From assembly GCA_036734025.1 (NCBI GenBank), contig DAIMZI010000002.1, positions 124,001 through 188,000 of the forward strand: a DNA stretch of 64,000 bases. The letters are read 5' to 3'. The notes under the pieces were generated by a model, which worked only from the letters and a program-made list of their open reading frames with translations, ran no database searches and was not told the origin of the DNA. A program made the position numbers and the translations under genes. Below are positions 21,913-30,184 of the stretch, in pieces. Each line of letters begins with the position of its first letter. Position 1 is the first letter of the stretch. This DNA is from DAIMZI01 sp036734025. GTDB lineage: Bacteria; Pseudomonadota; Alphaproteobacteria; Rhizobiales; Rhodomicrobiaceae.

Positions 21913-22311
21913 ATGACCGTCATGACGCAAGTTGGGCATCATTCGCCCGCGCCTGTTTCCAGCGCCGAGTTGAACGCCCGCCGATCCCCAAAATTTCAAT
22001 CAGAAAATGCCGCCGCAGCCGACAAGGCCGCCGCACCTTTTGTTGTGAGCGCACCGGCAAGCCGGCTGCACGTCGTGATGTTCCATGTTGCGGCCGATGC
22101 CGAAGCCTCGGTGTTGCCGCGGCTGGTTGAGCCCTTTGCCAAGCTCGGGCTGGTTCCCATCCGCGTGCATCTGAGCACCGAACATGGTGCTGGAGACGAG
22201 ATCTCGGCTGATCTGCGGGTTGCCGGGGTGGACGAAACCACCGCTCATCTTCTGGAAAAGGCCTTGAGCCGCATAGTTGGCGTGCGCTCGGTGATGCGCA
22301 TCGCGCACTGA
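21913..22311 (+). CDS. Small ACT-domain-like protein
   Basis: 132 residues from the third in-frame possibility, ATG 21913, six bases behind GGAG; ATGs at 21907 and 21922 are alternatives. The first 45 residues look disordered. The remainder (RLHVVMFHVAADAEASVLPR and on to ISADLRVAGVDETTAHLLEK) has the beta-alpha-beta-beta-alpha-beta order and the VLPRLVEPFAKLGLVP helix typical of ACT domains, nearest in feel to the acetolactate synthase small subunit. ACT domains bind amino acids and regulate enzymes. No enzyme partner is adjacent, so the ligand and target are unknown. Confidence 0.65.
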   Translation: MTVMTQVGHHSPAPVSSAELNARRSPKFQSENAAAADKAAAPFVVSAPASRLHVVMFHVAADAEASVLPRLVEPFAKLGLVPIRVHLSTEHGAGDEISADLRVAGVDETTAHLLEKALSRIVGVRSVMRIAH

Positions 22312-22344
22312 GCACATTGCTTCCTGCCGCTTGTGAAAGGTGGC

Positions 22345-22412
22345 CCGGCCAAAGGCATCACATTCACCGGGGGGCGATGGGGTGCAAAAGGAATGTGCCG
22401 CCGCTTGGCCGG
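22345..22412 (+). ncRNA. Candidate structured RNA: long imperfect hairpin
   Basis: Nested complementary blocks give one extended stem: CCGGCCAA (22345-22352) with TTGGCCGG (22405-22412), GGC (22354-22356) with GCC (22400-22402), CACATTC (22359-22365) with GAATGTG (22391-22397), and ACC (22366-22368) with GGT (22381-22383). A symmetric 2x2 internal loop separates the second and third helices. No T-run follows, so it is not an intrinsic terminator. It lies between the ACT-like gene and DUF2794 gene; strand is undecided because a perfect stem reads on both. I do not recognise an RNA family. Confidence 0.35.
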
Positions 22413-22590
22413 ACCGTCTCGGTAACTATTGAATTCTGAGCGGCCAATGCGGCGCGGACGGGGAAGAAGTTGGGCGGTTCCGTGATTTTTGTTTCAATGT
22501 GTTACGCACTATCGGTTCGTACACCCAAGGGGTTGATCTTTTGTTTTGCCAGCGCAATCATGTTTAGCTGACAATTGCAAAGGGAGCGCC

Positions 22591-22971
22591 ATGAGCGAAC
22601 TCGAACCCATAGTCTTCAGCCCGGCGGAAGATGCGGCACGACCGCATTCCGGCACCTCCGGCGGGCGCCTTCCCGTGATCAGTTTTGATCGCGCCGAGCT
22701 TAACCAGATCCTCAGCGTCTATGGGCGCAAGGTCGCACAGGGTGAGTGGCGCGACTATGGCATCGACATGCTCAAGGACCGCGCGGTGTTTTCCATCTTC
22801 CGGCGCTCCAGCGAGCGGCCCTTGTACACCATTGAAAAGCGCCCGCGGCTGGCGCGCCGGCAGGGCGCATACTGTGTTATCGCCACGACCGGTCTCATCT
22901 TGAAGCGCGGCCATGATCTGCAAAAGGTGCTGCGGGTGCTCGACCGGCAATTACGCCTGGTCGAGGCGTAA
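22591..22971 (+). CDS. DUF2794 protein
   Basis: 126 residues from ATG 22591 behind a strong AAGGGAG site. The central block from FDRAELNQILSVYGRKVAQG through WRDYGIDMLKDRAVFSIFRR to PLYTIEKRPRLARRQGAY is the DUF2794 pattern, a short cytoplasmic family limited to Alphaproteobacteria with no assigned function. The upstream 279 bases hold the structured RNA candidate and presumably the promoter. No operon partner is evident. Confidence 0.85.
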   Translation: MSELEPIVFSPAEDAARPHSGTSGGRLPVISFDRAELNQILSVYGRKVAQGEWRDYGIDMLKDRAVFSIFRRSSERPLYTIEKRPRLARRQGAYCVIATTGLILKRGHDLQKVLRVLDRQLRLVEA

Positions 22972-23093
22972 GATGATGCTGCCCGCGTGGCTAATGCGTG
23001 GCTGATCGGCGTTGCCGGGCATTAGCGATCCTGCCCCGTGCTTGCATGATTTATTCTTGCGCAATTTCGCGCCATCAAGATGGCTGCCAACAA

Positions 23094-23120
23094 AAAAGGG
23101 GCTCGTTGAGAGCCCCTTTT
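23094..23120. terminator. Bidirectional rho-independent terminator
   Basis: Perfect stem GGGGCTC (23098-23104) with GAGCCCC (23110-23116), loop GTTGA, flanked by an A-run on the left and TTTT on the right, so it can terminate either direction. It lies 29 bases past the stop of the Bax-inhibitor gene (minus strand) and about 125 bases past the DUF2794 gene (plus strand), the convergent point where such an element is expected. Confidence 0.9.
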
Positions 23121-23148
23121 CCGTCAGGTCTGATTGTCTTCAAGCCAC

Positions 23149-23925
23149 TTATTCGCGATTGCCGAACAGCGACAGCAGCATGACGAACAGGTTGATGAAG
23201 TCGAGATAGAGCCGCAGCGCGCCCATGATGGCCTTGCGGCCCATCACGGCCTGATCGTCGCCTTCGAAGTACATTTCCTTGATCTGCTGCGTGTCATAGG
23301 CGGTCAGGCCAGCGAACACCAGCACACCAATCACCGAGATGGCGAATTGCAGCGCCGATGAGCCGACGAACAGGTTCACTATCGCAGCCAGGATGATGCC
23401 GATCAGGCCCATGAAGAGGAACGAGCCCCAACCGGAAATGTCACGCTTGGTGGTGTAGCCCCACAGGCTGAGCGCACCGAAGGCGGCAGCCGAGATGAAG
23501 AACACCTGCGCGATCGAGCCGTGCGCAAATACGAGAAAGATCGAGGACAGCGATGCGCCCATCAGCGCGGCAAAGACCCAGAAGCCGGTCTGCGCCGCCG
23601 CGACGCTCAATGAGGGCAGGCGCGCCGACAGGAAGAAGACCATGCCGAGCGGCGCCAGCATGATGACCCACTTGAGCGGGCTGACAAACAGCAGGTTGCC
23701 AAAGGCTGTCAGGAAGACGCCGTCGCGCACCTGAGCGACAGCCTGAGTCGGATCATTGGTCACGGCCATGGCATAGAGCGCGTAGGCCACGATGCCGGTG
23801 ATGGCGACGCCAGCCGCCATGTAATTGTACACCTGCAACATGTAGGCGCGCAGGCCCTGGTCGATCGCAAAGTCCCTGGAACCGGCAATAGGGCTAGCCA
23901 TCGGCCGCTTTTCAAATTCCGCCAT
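23149..23925 (-). CDS. ybhL: Bax inhibitor-1 / YccA-YbhL family membrane protein
   Basis: 258 residues with about seven membrane helices after a short cytosolic N-terminus (DQGLRAYMLQVYNYMAAG). The middle contains the family segment ILVFAHGSIAQVFFISAAAF, and the C-terminal helix carries FAGLTAYDTQQIKEMY with conserved aspartates that form the calcium/proton sensor in characterised members. The chain ends LRLYLDFINLFVMLLSLFGNRE. Bacterial relatives are pH-sensitive calcium leak channels or interact with the FtsH-HflKC protease. ATG 23925 has AAGGGG ten bases upstream. It lies downstream of the ybbP gene on the same strand. Confidence 0.92.
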   Translation of the reverse strand: MAEFEKRPMASPIAGSRDFAIDQGLRAYMLQVYNYMAAGVAITGIVAYALYAMAVTNDPTQAVAQVRDGVFLTAFGNLLFVSPLKWVIMLAPLGMVFFLSARLPSLSVAAAQTGFWVFAALMGASLSSIFLVFAHGSIAQVFFISAAAFGALSLWGYTTKRDISGWGSFLFMGLIGIILAAIVNLFVGSSALQFAISVIGVLVFAGLTAYDTQQIKEMYFEGDDQAVMGRKAIMGALRLYLDFINLFVMLLSLFGNRE

Positions 23926-24000
23926 GATTTCTCGTCCCCTTGATTAAGACAACAACCGTCTGGTGCTCCACGAGGCGCACAGACCAGCGTGGAAAATTCC
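23926..24000 (-). promoter_or_regulatory. Leader of the YbhL-type gene with interleaved complementary segments
   Basis: On the minus strand CCACG (23992-23988) can pair with CGTGG (23972-23968), and CTGGT (23987-23983) with ACCAG (23964-23960). The two stems interleave, so they form either a pseudoknot or two mutually exclusive folds. A conserved leader called the ybhL motif is known upstream of this gene family in Alphaproteobacteria; membership here is untested because I cannot align to the model. Confidence 0.25.
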
Positions 24001-24093
24001 ATCTCTAATATGAGCACCCGCGCCGATCTTGCAAGCCCGGAAACAACCAGTCCGCATCTGGTTTCGGTCTGCACGAACGGTTTTGGCAGCCGC

Positions 24094-26673
24094 TCATTCC
24101 GAGCGCAGATAGGGTGCGGCCTTGGCCCGCAAGACCCGTGACGTCGCCAGCGCGCCAAAGATGATCATAAGCCCGATCGCCAGCCCTCCCGCCTGGATCA
24201 GCGCCATCGCGGAAAAGCTGAAGGCGGTATCCATGACCTCGGTGACCAGCAGGTAGGCCGCTCCTGCTCCCAGCCCGGCAGCAAAAACCGCCACGGCCAG
24301 CGCGACGAGGACATATTCCAGCATGTGCGCAAGCAGGATGTTGCGCCGGCGTGCCCCTAGCACCTTGAGGATGACGGCCTCATAGATCCGTCGGCGCTGC
24401 ACCGTGGCGAAGGCTCCAGCCAGCACCACGACCCCGGCAACCAGCGTCAGGCTGGCGGCAAGACGCACCGCAACCATGATCTGCGCCAGCACCTGATTGA
24501 CGCTCTCCAGCACATCGCGCACCTGAATGGCGGTGACGGTGGGAAACTGCTGCGCGACGGCGCGCAGCGCCTCCGTCTCGGCCGCCGGGTCGAGATCATC
24601 CGGCCAGTTCAGCGTCGCGAGGATCTGATAAGGCGCGTCTTCAAGCGTGTTGGGCGAAAAGATCATGACGAAATTGATGCTCAGCCGCTCCCAGGCGACC
24701 GTGCGGAAATTGGCGATCTGCGCGTTCAGTGTGCGCCCGAGCACATTGACCTTCACCTCATCGCCGATCCTCAGCCCGAGCGCCTGCGCGATCTCGTGAT
24801 CGAACGACACGAGCGGCGGACCATCATAATCGGCCGGCCACCACGCACCCTCGGTCACCTGCGAATGTTCGGGCAGGCTGGGCGAGAAGGTCAGGCCGCG
24901 GTCACCGCGCAGTACCCATTCGGCTTCGGGCACATTGTCGATCTGCTCGACAGGCGTGCCGGCCAGCTCCAGCAGGCTGCCGCGCAGCATCGGTGCCGTG
25001 ACCAGCTTTGCGCTCGGCGCACTTTGCGCGATCAGTGACTGAAAGGCGCCGAAATCGGTCTTGGGAATGCCGAGGAAGAAATGGCTGGGCGCGCGCTCTG
25101 GCAACTCGGTTTCAAGCTCGCCGCGCAATGATGTATCGGTCAGTGCGATCGTGGTGAGCAGGGCGAGACCCGCGCCGAGCGACAGCGCAATGGTGCGCGA
25201 CAGACCCGACGGGCCGCCCAGATTGGCTAGCGCCAGGGCCAGTTCGGGTTGGCGCGGCCGCGGCAGGGCCGCTGCAATGCGCTGGATCAGCGTGCCGATG
25301 ACCCAGAACACACCGAGCAGAACCGCAACGCCGCCAACCGTGATCGCCGCAATGTCACGGACCTCGGACAGCCAGATGGCGGCGGCGGCCAGCGCCAGCG
25401 CGCTCAGCAGCGAACCGGCGATGAAGGCGGCGGGCGGCAGGCCCTTGGTGATGGCGACATCTTCGCGCAAGAGTTCTGCGGGGCGAACCTGCGCCGCGCG
25501 CCCGAGCGGCCACAAAATGAAGACCATCCCGGTCAGCAGACCATAGGCCGAGGCGAGCAGCAAGGCCTGCGGCTGCACGCTGATGTCGATCTCGATGGGC
25601 AGCATCTGTGCAAAGGCTGCATCCAGCAGCATGGGCACGAGGGTGCCAAGCGTAAGGCCGATCGCGATGCCGCCGAGGGCGAGAAGCAGCACCTGGATGG
25701 CAAAGGTGCCGAGCGTGAGCGTGGAGGAGGCACCGAGCGACTTGTAGATCGCCATGACCCTGCGCTTGCGCGCGATGAAAGCGGAAATGGCATTGGCCAC
25801 ACCAATGCCGCCGACCAGCAACGCTGCCAGCCCGACCAGTGTCAGGAATTCGGAAAGACGGCTGAGCGCCCGGCTCACCTGCGGCGAGGGATCGGTGCGG
25901 TCCTTGACGTTGAAACCGGCGCTGGCCATCTCACCTGCCACCATCTCGCGAAATGCGGCGATCTGGTCGGGACCCGAGGCGCCTTCATCAAACCGCACCT
26001 GATAGCGCCAGGTGATCAAGGTTCCCGGGGCGATAAGCCCTGTGGTCGCCAGCACGTCGGAGCGCGCCATCAGCCGCGGGCCGAAGCCGGCGCCGCCGGA
26101 CAGCCGGTCGGGTTCGCGCTCGATGACATCGGTAATCTGCAACACGGTCCGGCCAAGGCGCACACGCTCGCCCACCTTTATGCCCAGCCGGTCAAGCAGG
26201 CTCTGATCGGCGATGGCCGCATTCTCGCCCGCCAGTGCTGCATCGAGCGATGCGCCGCTGGCCAGTTTGAACTCTCCATATAGCGGATAGGCGCGATCAA
26301 CCGTCTTCAGGTCGATAAGGGCCTGCGCCTCACCGTCGGGTCGCACCGCCATGGCGCGCATGGTGCCGATTTCGCTGATATCGCCGAAGCGCTCGAATTG
26401 CGCGCGCTCGGCATCGCTCGCCTGACGATGGATCACCGAAGCCGCGACATCACCGCCAAGCAACACCTGACCCTGGCGCGCGATACTGTCGCGCAGCGCG
26501 CCGGTGACTGTGCCGACAGTTGCAATGGCGCCTACACCGAGCGCGATACAGATGATGAATACATAAAAGCCGCTAAGCCCGCCGCGCAGTTCGCGCAGCG
26601 CCAGCCGGAACGACAGGGGCAGTCCCGTGCCGGAAGCCCGGCTCCTGCCTGCTGTGGTGGATATGGCTGTCAC
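24094..26673 (-). CDS. ybbP: ABC exporter permease, YbbP/FtsX type
   Basis: 859 residues, full-length YbbP architecture: N-terminal helix (FYVFIICIALGVGAIATVGTV), a periplasmic MacB-like domain, a three-helix FtsX block near residues 265-385, further helices near 410-500, a second periplasmic domain, and a C-terminal FtsX block ending LRAKAAPYLRSE. Its start overlaps the ATPase stop by four bases. In E. coli ybbA-ybbP sits divergent to tesA, exactly as here, and the complex is thought to extract lipophilic substrates from the inner membrane for hydrolysis. Confidence 0.92.
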   Translation of the reverse strand: MTAISTTAGRSRASGTGLPLSFRLALRELRGGLSGFYVFIICIALGVGAIATVGTVTGALRDSIARQGQVLLGGDVAASVIHRQASDAERAQFERFGDISEIGTMRAMAVRPDGEAQALIDLKTVDRAYPLYGEFKLASGASLDAALAGENAAIADQSLLDRLGIKVGERVRLGRTVLQITDVIEREPDRLSGGAGFGPRLMARSDVLATTGLIAPGTLITWRYQVRFDEGASGPDQIAAFREMVAGEMASAGFNVKDRTDPSPQVSRALSRLSEFLTLVGLAALLVGGIGVANAISAFIARKRRVMAIYKSLGASSTLTLGTFAIQVLLLALGGIAIGLTLGTLVPMLLDAAFAQMLPIEIDISVQPQALLLASAYGLLTGMVFILWPLGRAAQVRPAELLREDVAITKGLPPAAFIAGSLLSALALAAAAIWLSEVRDIAAITVGGVAVLLGVFWVIGTLIQRIAAALPRPRQPELALALANLGGPSGLSRTIALSLGAGLALLTTIALTDTSLRGELETELPERAPSHFFLGIPKTDFGAFQSLIAQSAPSAKLVTAPMLRGSLLELAGTPVEQIDNVPEAEWVLRGDRGLTFSPSLPEHSQVTEGAWWPADYDGPPLVSFDHEIAQALGLRIGDEVKVNVLGRTLNAQIANFRTVAWERLSINFVMIFSPNTLEDAPYQILATLNWPDDLDPAAETEALRAVAQQFPTVTAIQVRDVLESVNQVLAQIMVAVRLAASLTLVAGVVVLAGAFATVQRRRIYEAVILKVLGARRRNILLAHMLEYVLVALAVAVFAAGLGAGAAYLLVTEVMDTAFSFSAMALIQAGGLAIGLMIIFGALATSRVLRAKAAPYLRSE

Positions 26674-27368
26674 TGCGCTGCCGCCATTACCGCGTGTTCA
26701 GGCTGAATTCGACCATTCTCGATGCGCACGACGCGGTCGCATCGCCCAGCCAGACTCTTGTCGTGGGTGATGAGCACGAGAGTGGCGCCATGGCGTTTAC
26801 GCAGCGCGAAAAGCAACTCGATGATCTGCTCGCCGGTCTGGCTGTCGAGATTGCCGGTGGGCTCATCGGCGAACAGGATCGCCGGTTCCGGCGCCAGCGC
26901 GCGCGCCAGCGCCACCCGCTGCTGTTCGCCACCGGAAAGCTCGGCGGGAAAATGCGTGGTGCGATGGGAAAGCCCGACCTCGCCCAGCACGTCGGCGGCG
27001 CGCTCGAAGGCATCCGCCCGCCCGAGAAATTCCAGCGGCAGGGCTACATTCTCGATCGCCGTCATCGACGGCACCAGATGAAACGACTGGAACACCACTC
27101 CGATGGTGCGACCGCGCACGCGCGCCAGCTCGTCCTCGCTCAAAGCGCTGAAATCATGCCCGGCGATGATGACACCGCCCGATGAGGCCTTTTCCAAGCC
27201 CGTCATGACCATCAGCAGGGTCGATTTCCCCGATCCGCTGGGGCCGACGATGCCGATCGCCTCGCCGCCGGTGATGCGCAGATCTATGCCGCGCAGTATG
27301 TCCACGCGGCCAGCCCGGCTGGTCAGTGAAAGTTTTACATCGTCAAGTCTGATCACGGTTTGTGACAC
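26670..27368 (-). CDS. ybbA: ABC exporter ATPase, YbbA (LolD-like) type
   Basis: 232 residues from GTG 27368, nine bases behind AAGGAG. Walker A GPSGSGKST at 42-50, signature LSGGEQQRVALARAL, Walker B with ILFADEPTGNLD, and the H-loop ITHDKSLA. Frame sequence upstream of the GTG is not family-like and runs into the divergent tesA gene. LolD/MacB-type ATPases pair with FtsX-fold permeases, and the permease follows directly with a four-base overlap. Confidence 0.94.
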   Translation of the reverse strand: MSQTVIRLDDVKLSLTSRAGRVDILRGIDLRITGGEAIGIVGPSGSGKSTLLMVMTGLEKASSGGVIIAGHDFSALSEDELARVRGRTIGVVFQSFHLVPSMTAIENVALPLEFLGRADAFERAADVLGEVGLSHRTTHFPAELSGGEQQRVALARALAPEPAILFADEPTGNLDSQTGEQIIELLFALRKRHGATLVLITHDKSLAGRCDRVVRIENGRIQPEHAVMAAAQ

Positions 27369-27407
27369 GCGCTGAGGCTCCTTATATCCCCTGATGAATT
27401 TGGTCCT

Positions 27408-27419
27408 GCCCTGCAGGGC
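27408..27419. promoter_or_regulatory. Perfect 12-base palindrome between ybbA and tesA
   Basis: GCCCTGCAGGGC in the 73-base divergent promoter region. Its place, 40 bases from the ybbA start and 23 from the tesA start, fits an operator, but a short GC palindrome can arise by chance and no regulator is encoded nearby. Confidence 0.25.
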
Positions 27420-27441
27420 TGTAAAGAGCAGGAGACTGAAT

Positions 27442-28140
27442 ATGCGCTCAGAGCCGGGCAAGCTGCGCATACACCGCGCCAAATACTTAGTTCTTTTATA
27501 CGCGTTGCTCGTGGCGCTGGTTTGGCCGCCGGCGGCTTTCTCACAGGCGCGTCCGGCGTCAGATGACATTCTGATCGTGGCGCTTGGCGACAGTCTGACC
27601 GCCGGCTATCAGCTTGCGCCGAGCGAGTCGTTCCCTGCTCAGCTTGAGCGGGCGCTGCGCGAAAAGGGCTATTCGGTGAGCGTACAGAATGCCGGTGTCT
27701 CCGGCGACACCACCGCCGATGCACTGGCGCGGCTCAACTGGATCATGCCTGATGATGCCGATGGTGTGATCGTCGAGCTTGGCGCGAATGATGCGCTGCG
27801 CGGCTTTCCGGTCGCCCAGATGCGCCGTTCGCTCGATGCGATCATGAGCGAATTGACCACGCGCGGCCTGCCGGTGCTGATCGCCGGCATGGAAGCGCCG
27901 CGCAATTATGGCCCGGATTACACCCAGGAATTCGCGCAGGTCTTCAAGGACATGGCCGAGACCCACGGCGCCCTGCTTTATCCGTTTTTTCTGGAAGGCG
28001 TCGCGCTGCAACCCGAATTGAACCAGCCCGACGGCATCCATCCAACGGCTGAGGGCATCGCCGTCATCGTCGCCAACATCCTGCCCAGTGTCGAACAGCT
28101 TATCGAGCGTATCAAGGCGCGTCGCGCCGATATCCTGTGA
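27442..28140 (+). CDS. tesA: Periplasmic SGNH esterase / lysophospholipase, TesA type
   Basis: 232 residues from ATG 27442, seven bases behind AGGAG. Signal peptide about 1-36. Complete SGNH catalytic set: S51 in ALGDSLTAGYQ, Gly in GVSGDTTADAL, N116 in ELGANDALRG, and the Asp/His pair in DGIHPTAEG. TesA hydrolyses acyl thioesters, aryl esters and lysophospholipids in the periplasm. Divergent from ybbAP, the same arrangement as in enterobacteria, which supports joint action on membrane-extracted acyl substrates. It also serves here as an intact comparison for the degenerate SGNH proteins at 30-33 kb. Confidence 0.93.
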   Translation: MRSEPGKLRIHRAKYLVLLYALLVALVWPPAAFSQARPASDDILIVALGDSLTAGYQLAPSESFPAQLERALREKGYSVSVQNAGVSGDTTADALARLNWIMPDDADGVIVELGANDALRGFPVAQMRRSLDAIMSELTTRGLPVLIAGMEAPRNYGPDYTQEFAQVFKDMAETHGALLYPFFLEGVALQPELNQPDGIHPTAEGIAVIVANILPSVEQLIERIKARRADIL

Positions 28141-28444
28141 CCGCAACCGGCATCGACCATGTCGCAACGAGCATGCCTGCCTGAGATCCAGTTACAACGG
28201 ACATTCAGACGCGCTCCGCAACACCGATCCTGGCCGGCATGCTCACGCAATATGCGAGGTGGGGAAGTGGCATGCGCAGCGCCGATCAGTTGTTCGATCG
28301 AAACGCCCGGCGCAGCTAGCGCCTAAGTTTCACGGCGCTCAATACGCCCATGAAACGATAGCCGGCAACAATGCCAGACTAGGAAAGCTGCGCACGCCAC
28401 TTCTTTTTTTTCAGTCCATGAACCTGACTGAGGTCAGGCGATTA
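28141..28444. other. 304-base intergenic stretch, no gene seen
   Basis: Between the tesA stop and the convergent end of the cysteine-rich gene. It holds one short GC stem (GGCGC 28309-28313 with GCGCC 28319-28323) and a plus-strand T-run at about 28404-28411 with no good stem before it. Neither is a convincing terminator. No coding frame with a ribosome site. Confidence 0.5.
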
Positions 28445-28813
28445 TTACCTGCAGCCGGCGCGACGCACGCATCTGAAATAGCGCGGGCCACGGCCGAAAT
28501 TCGCCCGGCAGCGACGCTCGACACGGCGGCAATTAACGCGAGGGCGTCTGAGGCGGCAATCGGCGCGAGCCATACAGCGCTGATAAAGCGGACCAAAGCC
28601 GAAACGTGCACGGCAGCGACGATTGACGCGATTGCAGCGGCCACGGAACTGCGCCTGCGTGAACAGCGGGTTGGCAAAAGCTTCACCGGACATAAGACCC
28701 TGAATAGTGATAGTCGTTGCGCTGGCAGTTGCCGCTGAAGCGGGCGTGCCAGCGAACGCGAAAGCAGCGAGCCCGGCCATCATGGCCATCAGGGCGAATA
28801 GCGATTTCCGCAT
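28445..28813 (-). CDS. Small secreted Arg/Cys-rich protein with a duplicated four-cysteine motif
   Basis: 122 residues from ATG 28813, with AAGGAGA upstream. Signal peptide about 1-27 (MRKSLFALMA onward, cleavage near ASA). The mature part carries two copies of one motif: C60-x6-C67-x12-C80-x5-C86 and C95-x6-C102-x12-C115-x5-C121, sharing 19 of 28 positions including RRCRA, FG, GP, Y and RC. Both copies are very basic, with almost no acidic residues. The even cysteine count and export suggest disulfides, or metal binding. Small exported proteins of this style are frequent in Rhizobiales as hypotheticals, but I know no assigned function. Antimicrobial, nucleic-acid-binding or envelope-binding roles are all open. 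Confidence 0.8.
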   Translation of the reverse strand: MRKSLFALMAMMAGLAAFAFAGTPASAATASATTITIQGLMSGEAFANPLFTQAQFRGRCNRVNRRCRARFGFGPLYQRCMARADCRLRRPRVNCRRVERRCRANFGRGPRYFRCVRRAGCR

Positions 28814-29071
28814 AATGTTTTCTCCTTGAGTTTTAAGTGCCCTCCTGCGACCGAAAATCTGGTCATGGGTACCGCGAAAAACTGTAAGTTCACCAATCTG
28901 AACCACACCTGAACATCGTTCCCCAAACGTCTGCTGCCTGCTGGCCCCGCTGGCGCGCACATGCTAGTCAATTTCGCATCGCCGGATCTTGCATGGCTCG
29001 CAAGGCGCAGAACAAGCTTACGGGCCACGCCAGCGCCGGTGGTACAGCGCCAATTCACGAACGGGGAACCG

Positions 29072-30115
29072 ATGGACTATCGGCAGCTTGGCCGGACAGA
29101 CATGCGCGTCAGCGTGATCTGTCTCGGCACGATGAACATGGGCGAGCAGAACACCGAGGCCGAAGGTCATGCGCAACTGGACTATGCGCTGGATCACGGC
29201 GTCAATTTCATCGACACCGCCGAGCTTTATGCCGTGCCGCCGCGGAAGGAGACGCAAGGGCGGTCCGAAGAGATCGTCGGTTCGTGGCTTGCAGCGCGCG
29301 GCAACCGCGCCGATGTGGTGCTGGCCAGCAAGGTCTGCGGGCGCAGCACCGGGCTCAAATGGATGCGCGGCGACGGGCGGCTACCCGATCTGTCGCGCGG
29401 GCAGATTTTCGCGGCGATCGAGGGCAGTCTGCGACGACTGCGCACCGACCATATCGACCTTTATCAGGTGCATTGGCCCGACCGGCCGTTGCGCCTGTTC
29501 TCCGGGCTCGCCTATGAACATGTCGAAGCCGACTTCATCCCGATCGAGGAAACGCTCGGCGCGCTCGATGAACTGGTGCGCCAGGGCAAGGTGCGGGCGA
29601 TCGGGCTGTCCAACGAAACGCCGTGGGGCACGATGCGCTATCTGGCAGCCGCGGAGAAGGCCGGATGCGCGCGTGTGGCGTCGATCCAGAACGCCTATAA
29701 TCTGCTCAACCGCACCTTCGAGACGGGGCTGTCCGAGATCGCCTATCGCGAGCAGGTGGGGCTGCTGGCCTATTCACCGCTGGCCCAGGGCTATCTGAGC
29801 GGCAAATATGAGAATGGCGCGTTGCCCGCAGGCTCGCGCAAGGCGCTGTTCAACCGGCTGCAACGTTACGAGACGCCGCCAGCTGGCGCAGCGATCACGG
29901 CCTACCTGGAGCTTGCCCGCGCAAATGGCCTCGATCCGGCGCAGATGGCGCTGCAATTCGTCACGACACGCCCTTTCGTCACGACCAACATCATCGGGGC
30001 GACGACCATGGATCAGCTGAGGACGAACATTGCCAGCGTGGGGGTCAAGCTGTCCGATGAGTTGCTGCGCGCCATCGAAGATATTCACCTGCGCTCGCCC
30101 AACCCCTGCCCGTGA
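29072..30115 (+). CDS. Aldo/keto reductase, Tas-like
   Basis: 347 residues from ATG 29072 (MDYRQLGRTDMRVSVICLGT). NADP-dependent TIM-barrel reductase with the AKR tetrad visible: Asp in FIDTAELY, the Tyr of the same segment, Lys in LASKV, and His in YQVHWPD. The C-terminal cofactor block includes NIIGATTMDQLRTNI. The insertion after HWPDRP and the overall length fit the Tas/YajO branch. The substrate cannot be read from the sequence. Divergent from the cysteine-rich gene; the 258 bases between them hold both promoters. Confidence 0.92.
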   Translation: MDYRQLGRTDMRVSVICLGTMNMGEQNTEAEGHAQLDYALDHGVNFIDTAELYAVPPRKETQGRSEEIVGSWLAARGNRADVVLASKVCGRSTGLKWMRGDGRLPDLSRGQIFAAIEGSLRRLRTDHIDLYQVHWPDRPLRLFSGLAYEHVEADFIPIEETLGALDELVRQGKVRAIGLSNETPWGTMRYLAAAEKAGCARVASIQNAYNLLNRTFETGLSEIAYREQVGLLAYSPLAQGYLSGKYENGALPAGSRKALFNRLQRYETPPAGAAITAYLELARANGLDPAQMALQFVTTRPFVTTNIIGATTMDQLRTNIASVGVKLSDELLRAIEDIHLRSPNPCP

Positions 30116-30184
30116 TCGGGCGCGACTATCGGCGCGTCGATGCCAGCCCGGCCCGAGCCTCGGCCGTCTCACCCCCCGGTTGAC

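Noticed and set aside
25249..26283. A 344-codon plus-strand frame opposite ybbP
   Set aside because: Antisense to conserved FtsX-fold sequence; Gly/Arg/Asp/Gln-rich without protein-like hydrophobic pattern.
28404..28411. Terminator after tesA based on a T-run
   Set aside because: No stem of useful length precedes the T-run, and it lies more than 260 bases from the tesA stop.
28088..28738. A 216-codon plus-strand frame opposite the cysteine-rich gene
   Set aside because: The minus-strand gene has a strong ribosome site, a signal peptide and a patterned repeat, while this frame has none of these; its Ala/Thr repeats are the reverse reading of Arg/Cys codons.
28814..28930. EcfG (general stress sigma factor) promoter for the cysteine-rich gene
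   Set aside because: A GGAAC is present on the minus strand near 28920, but no CGTT follows at 16-17 bases.
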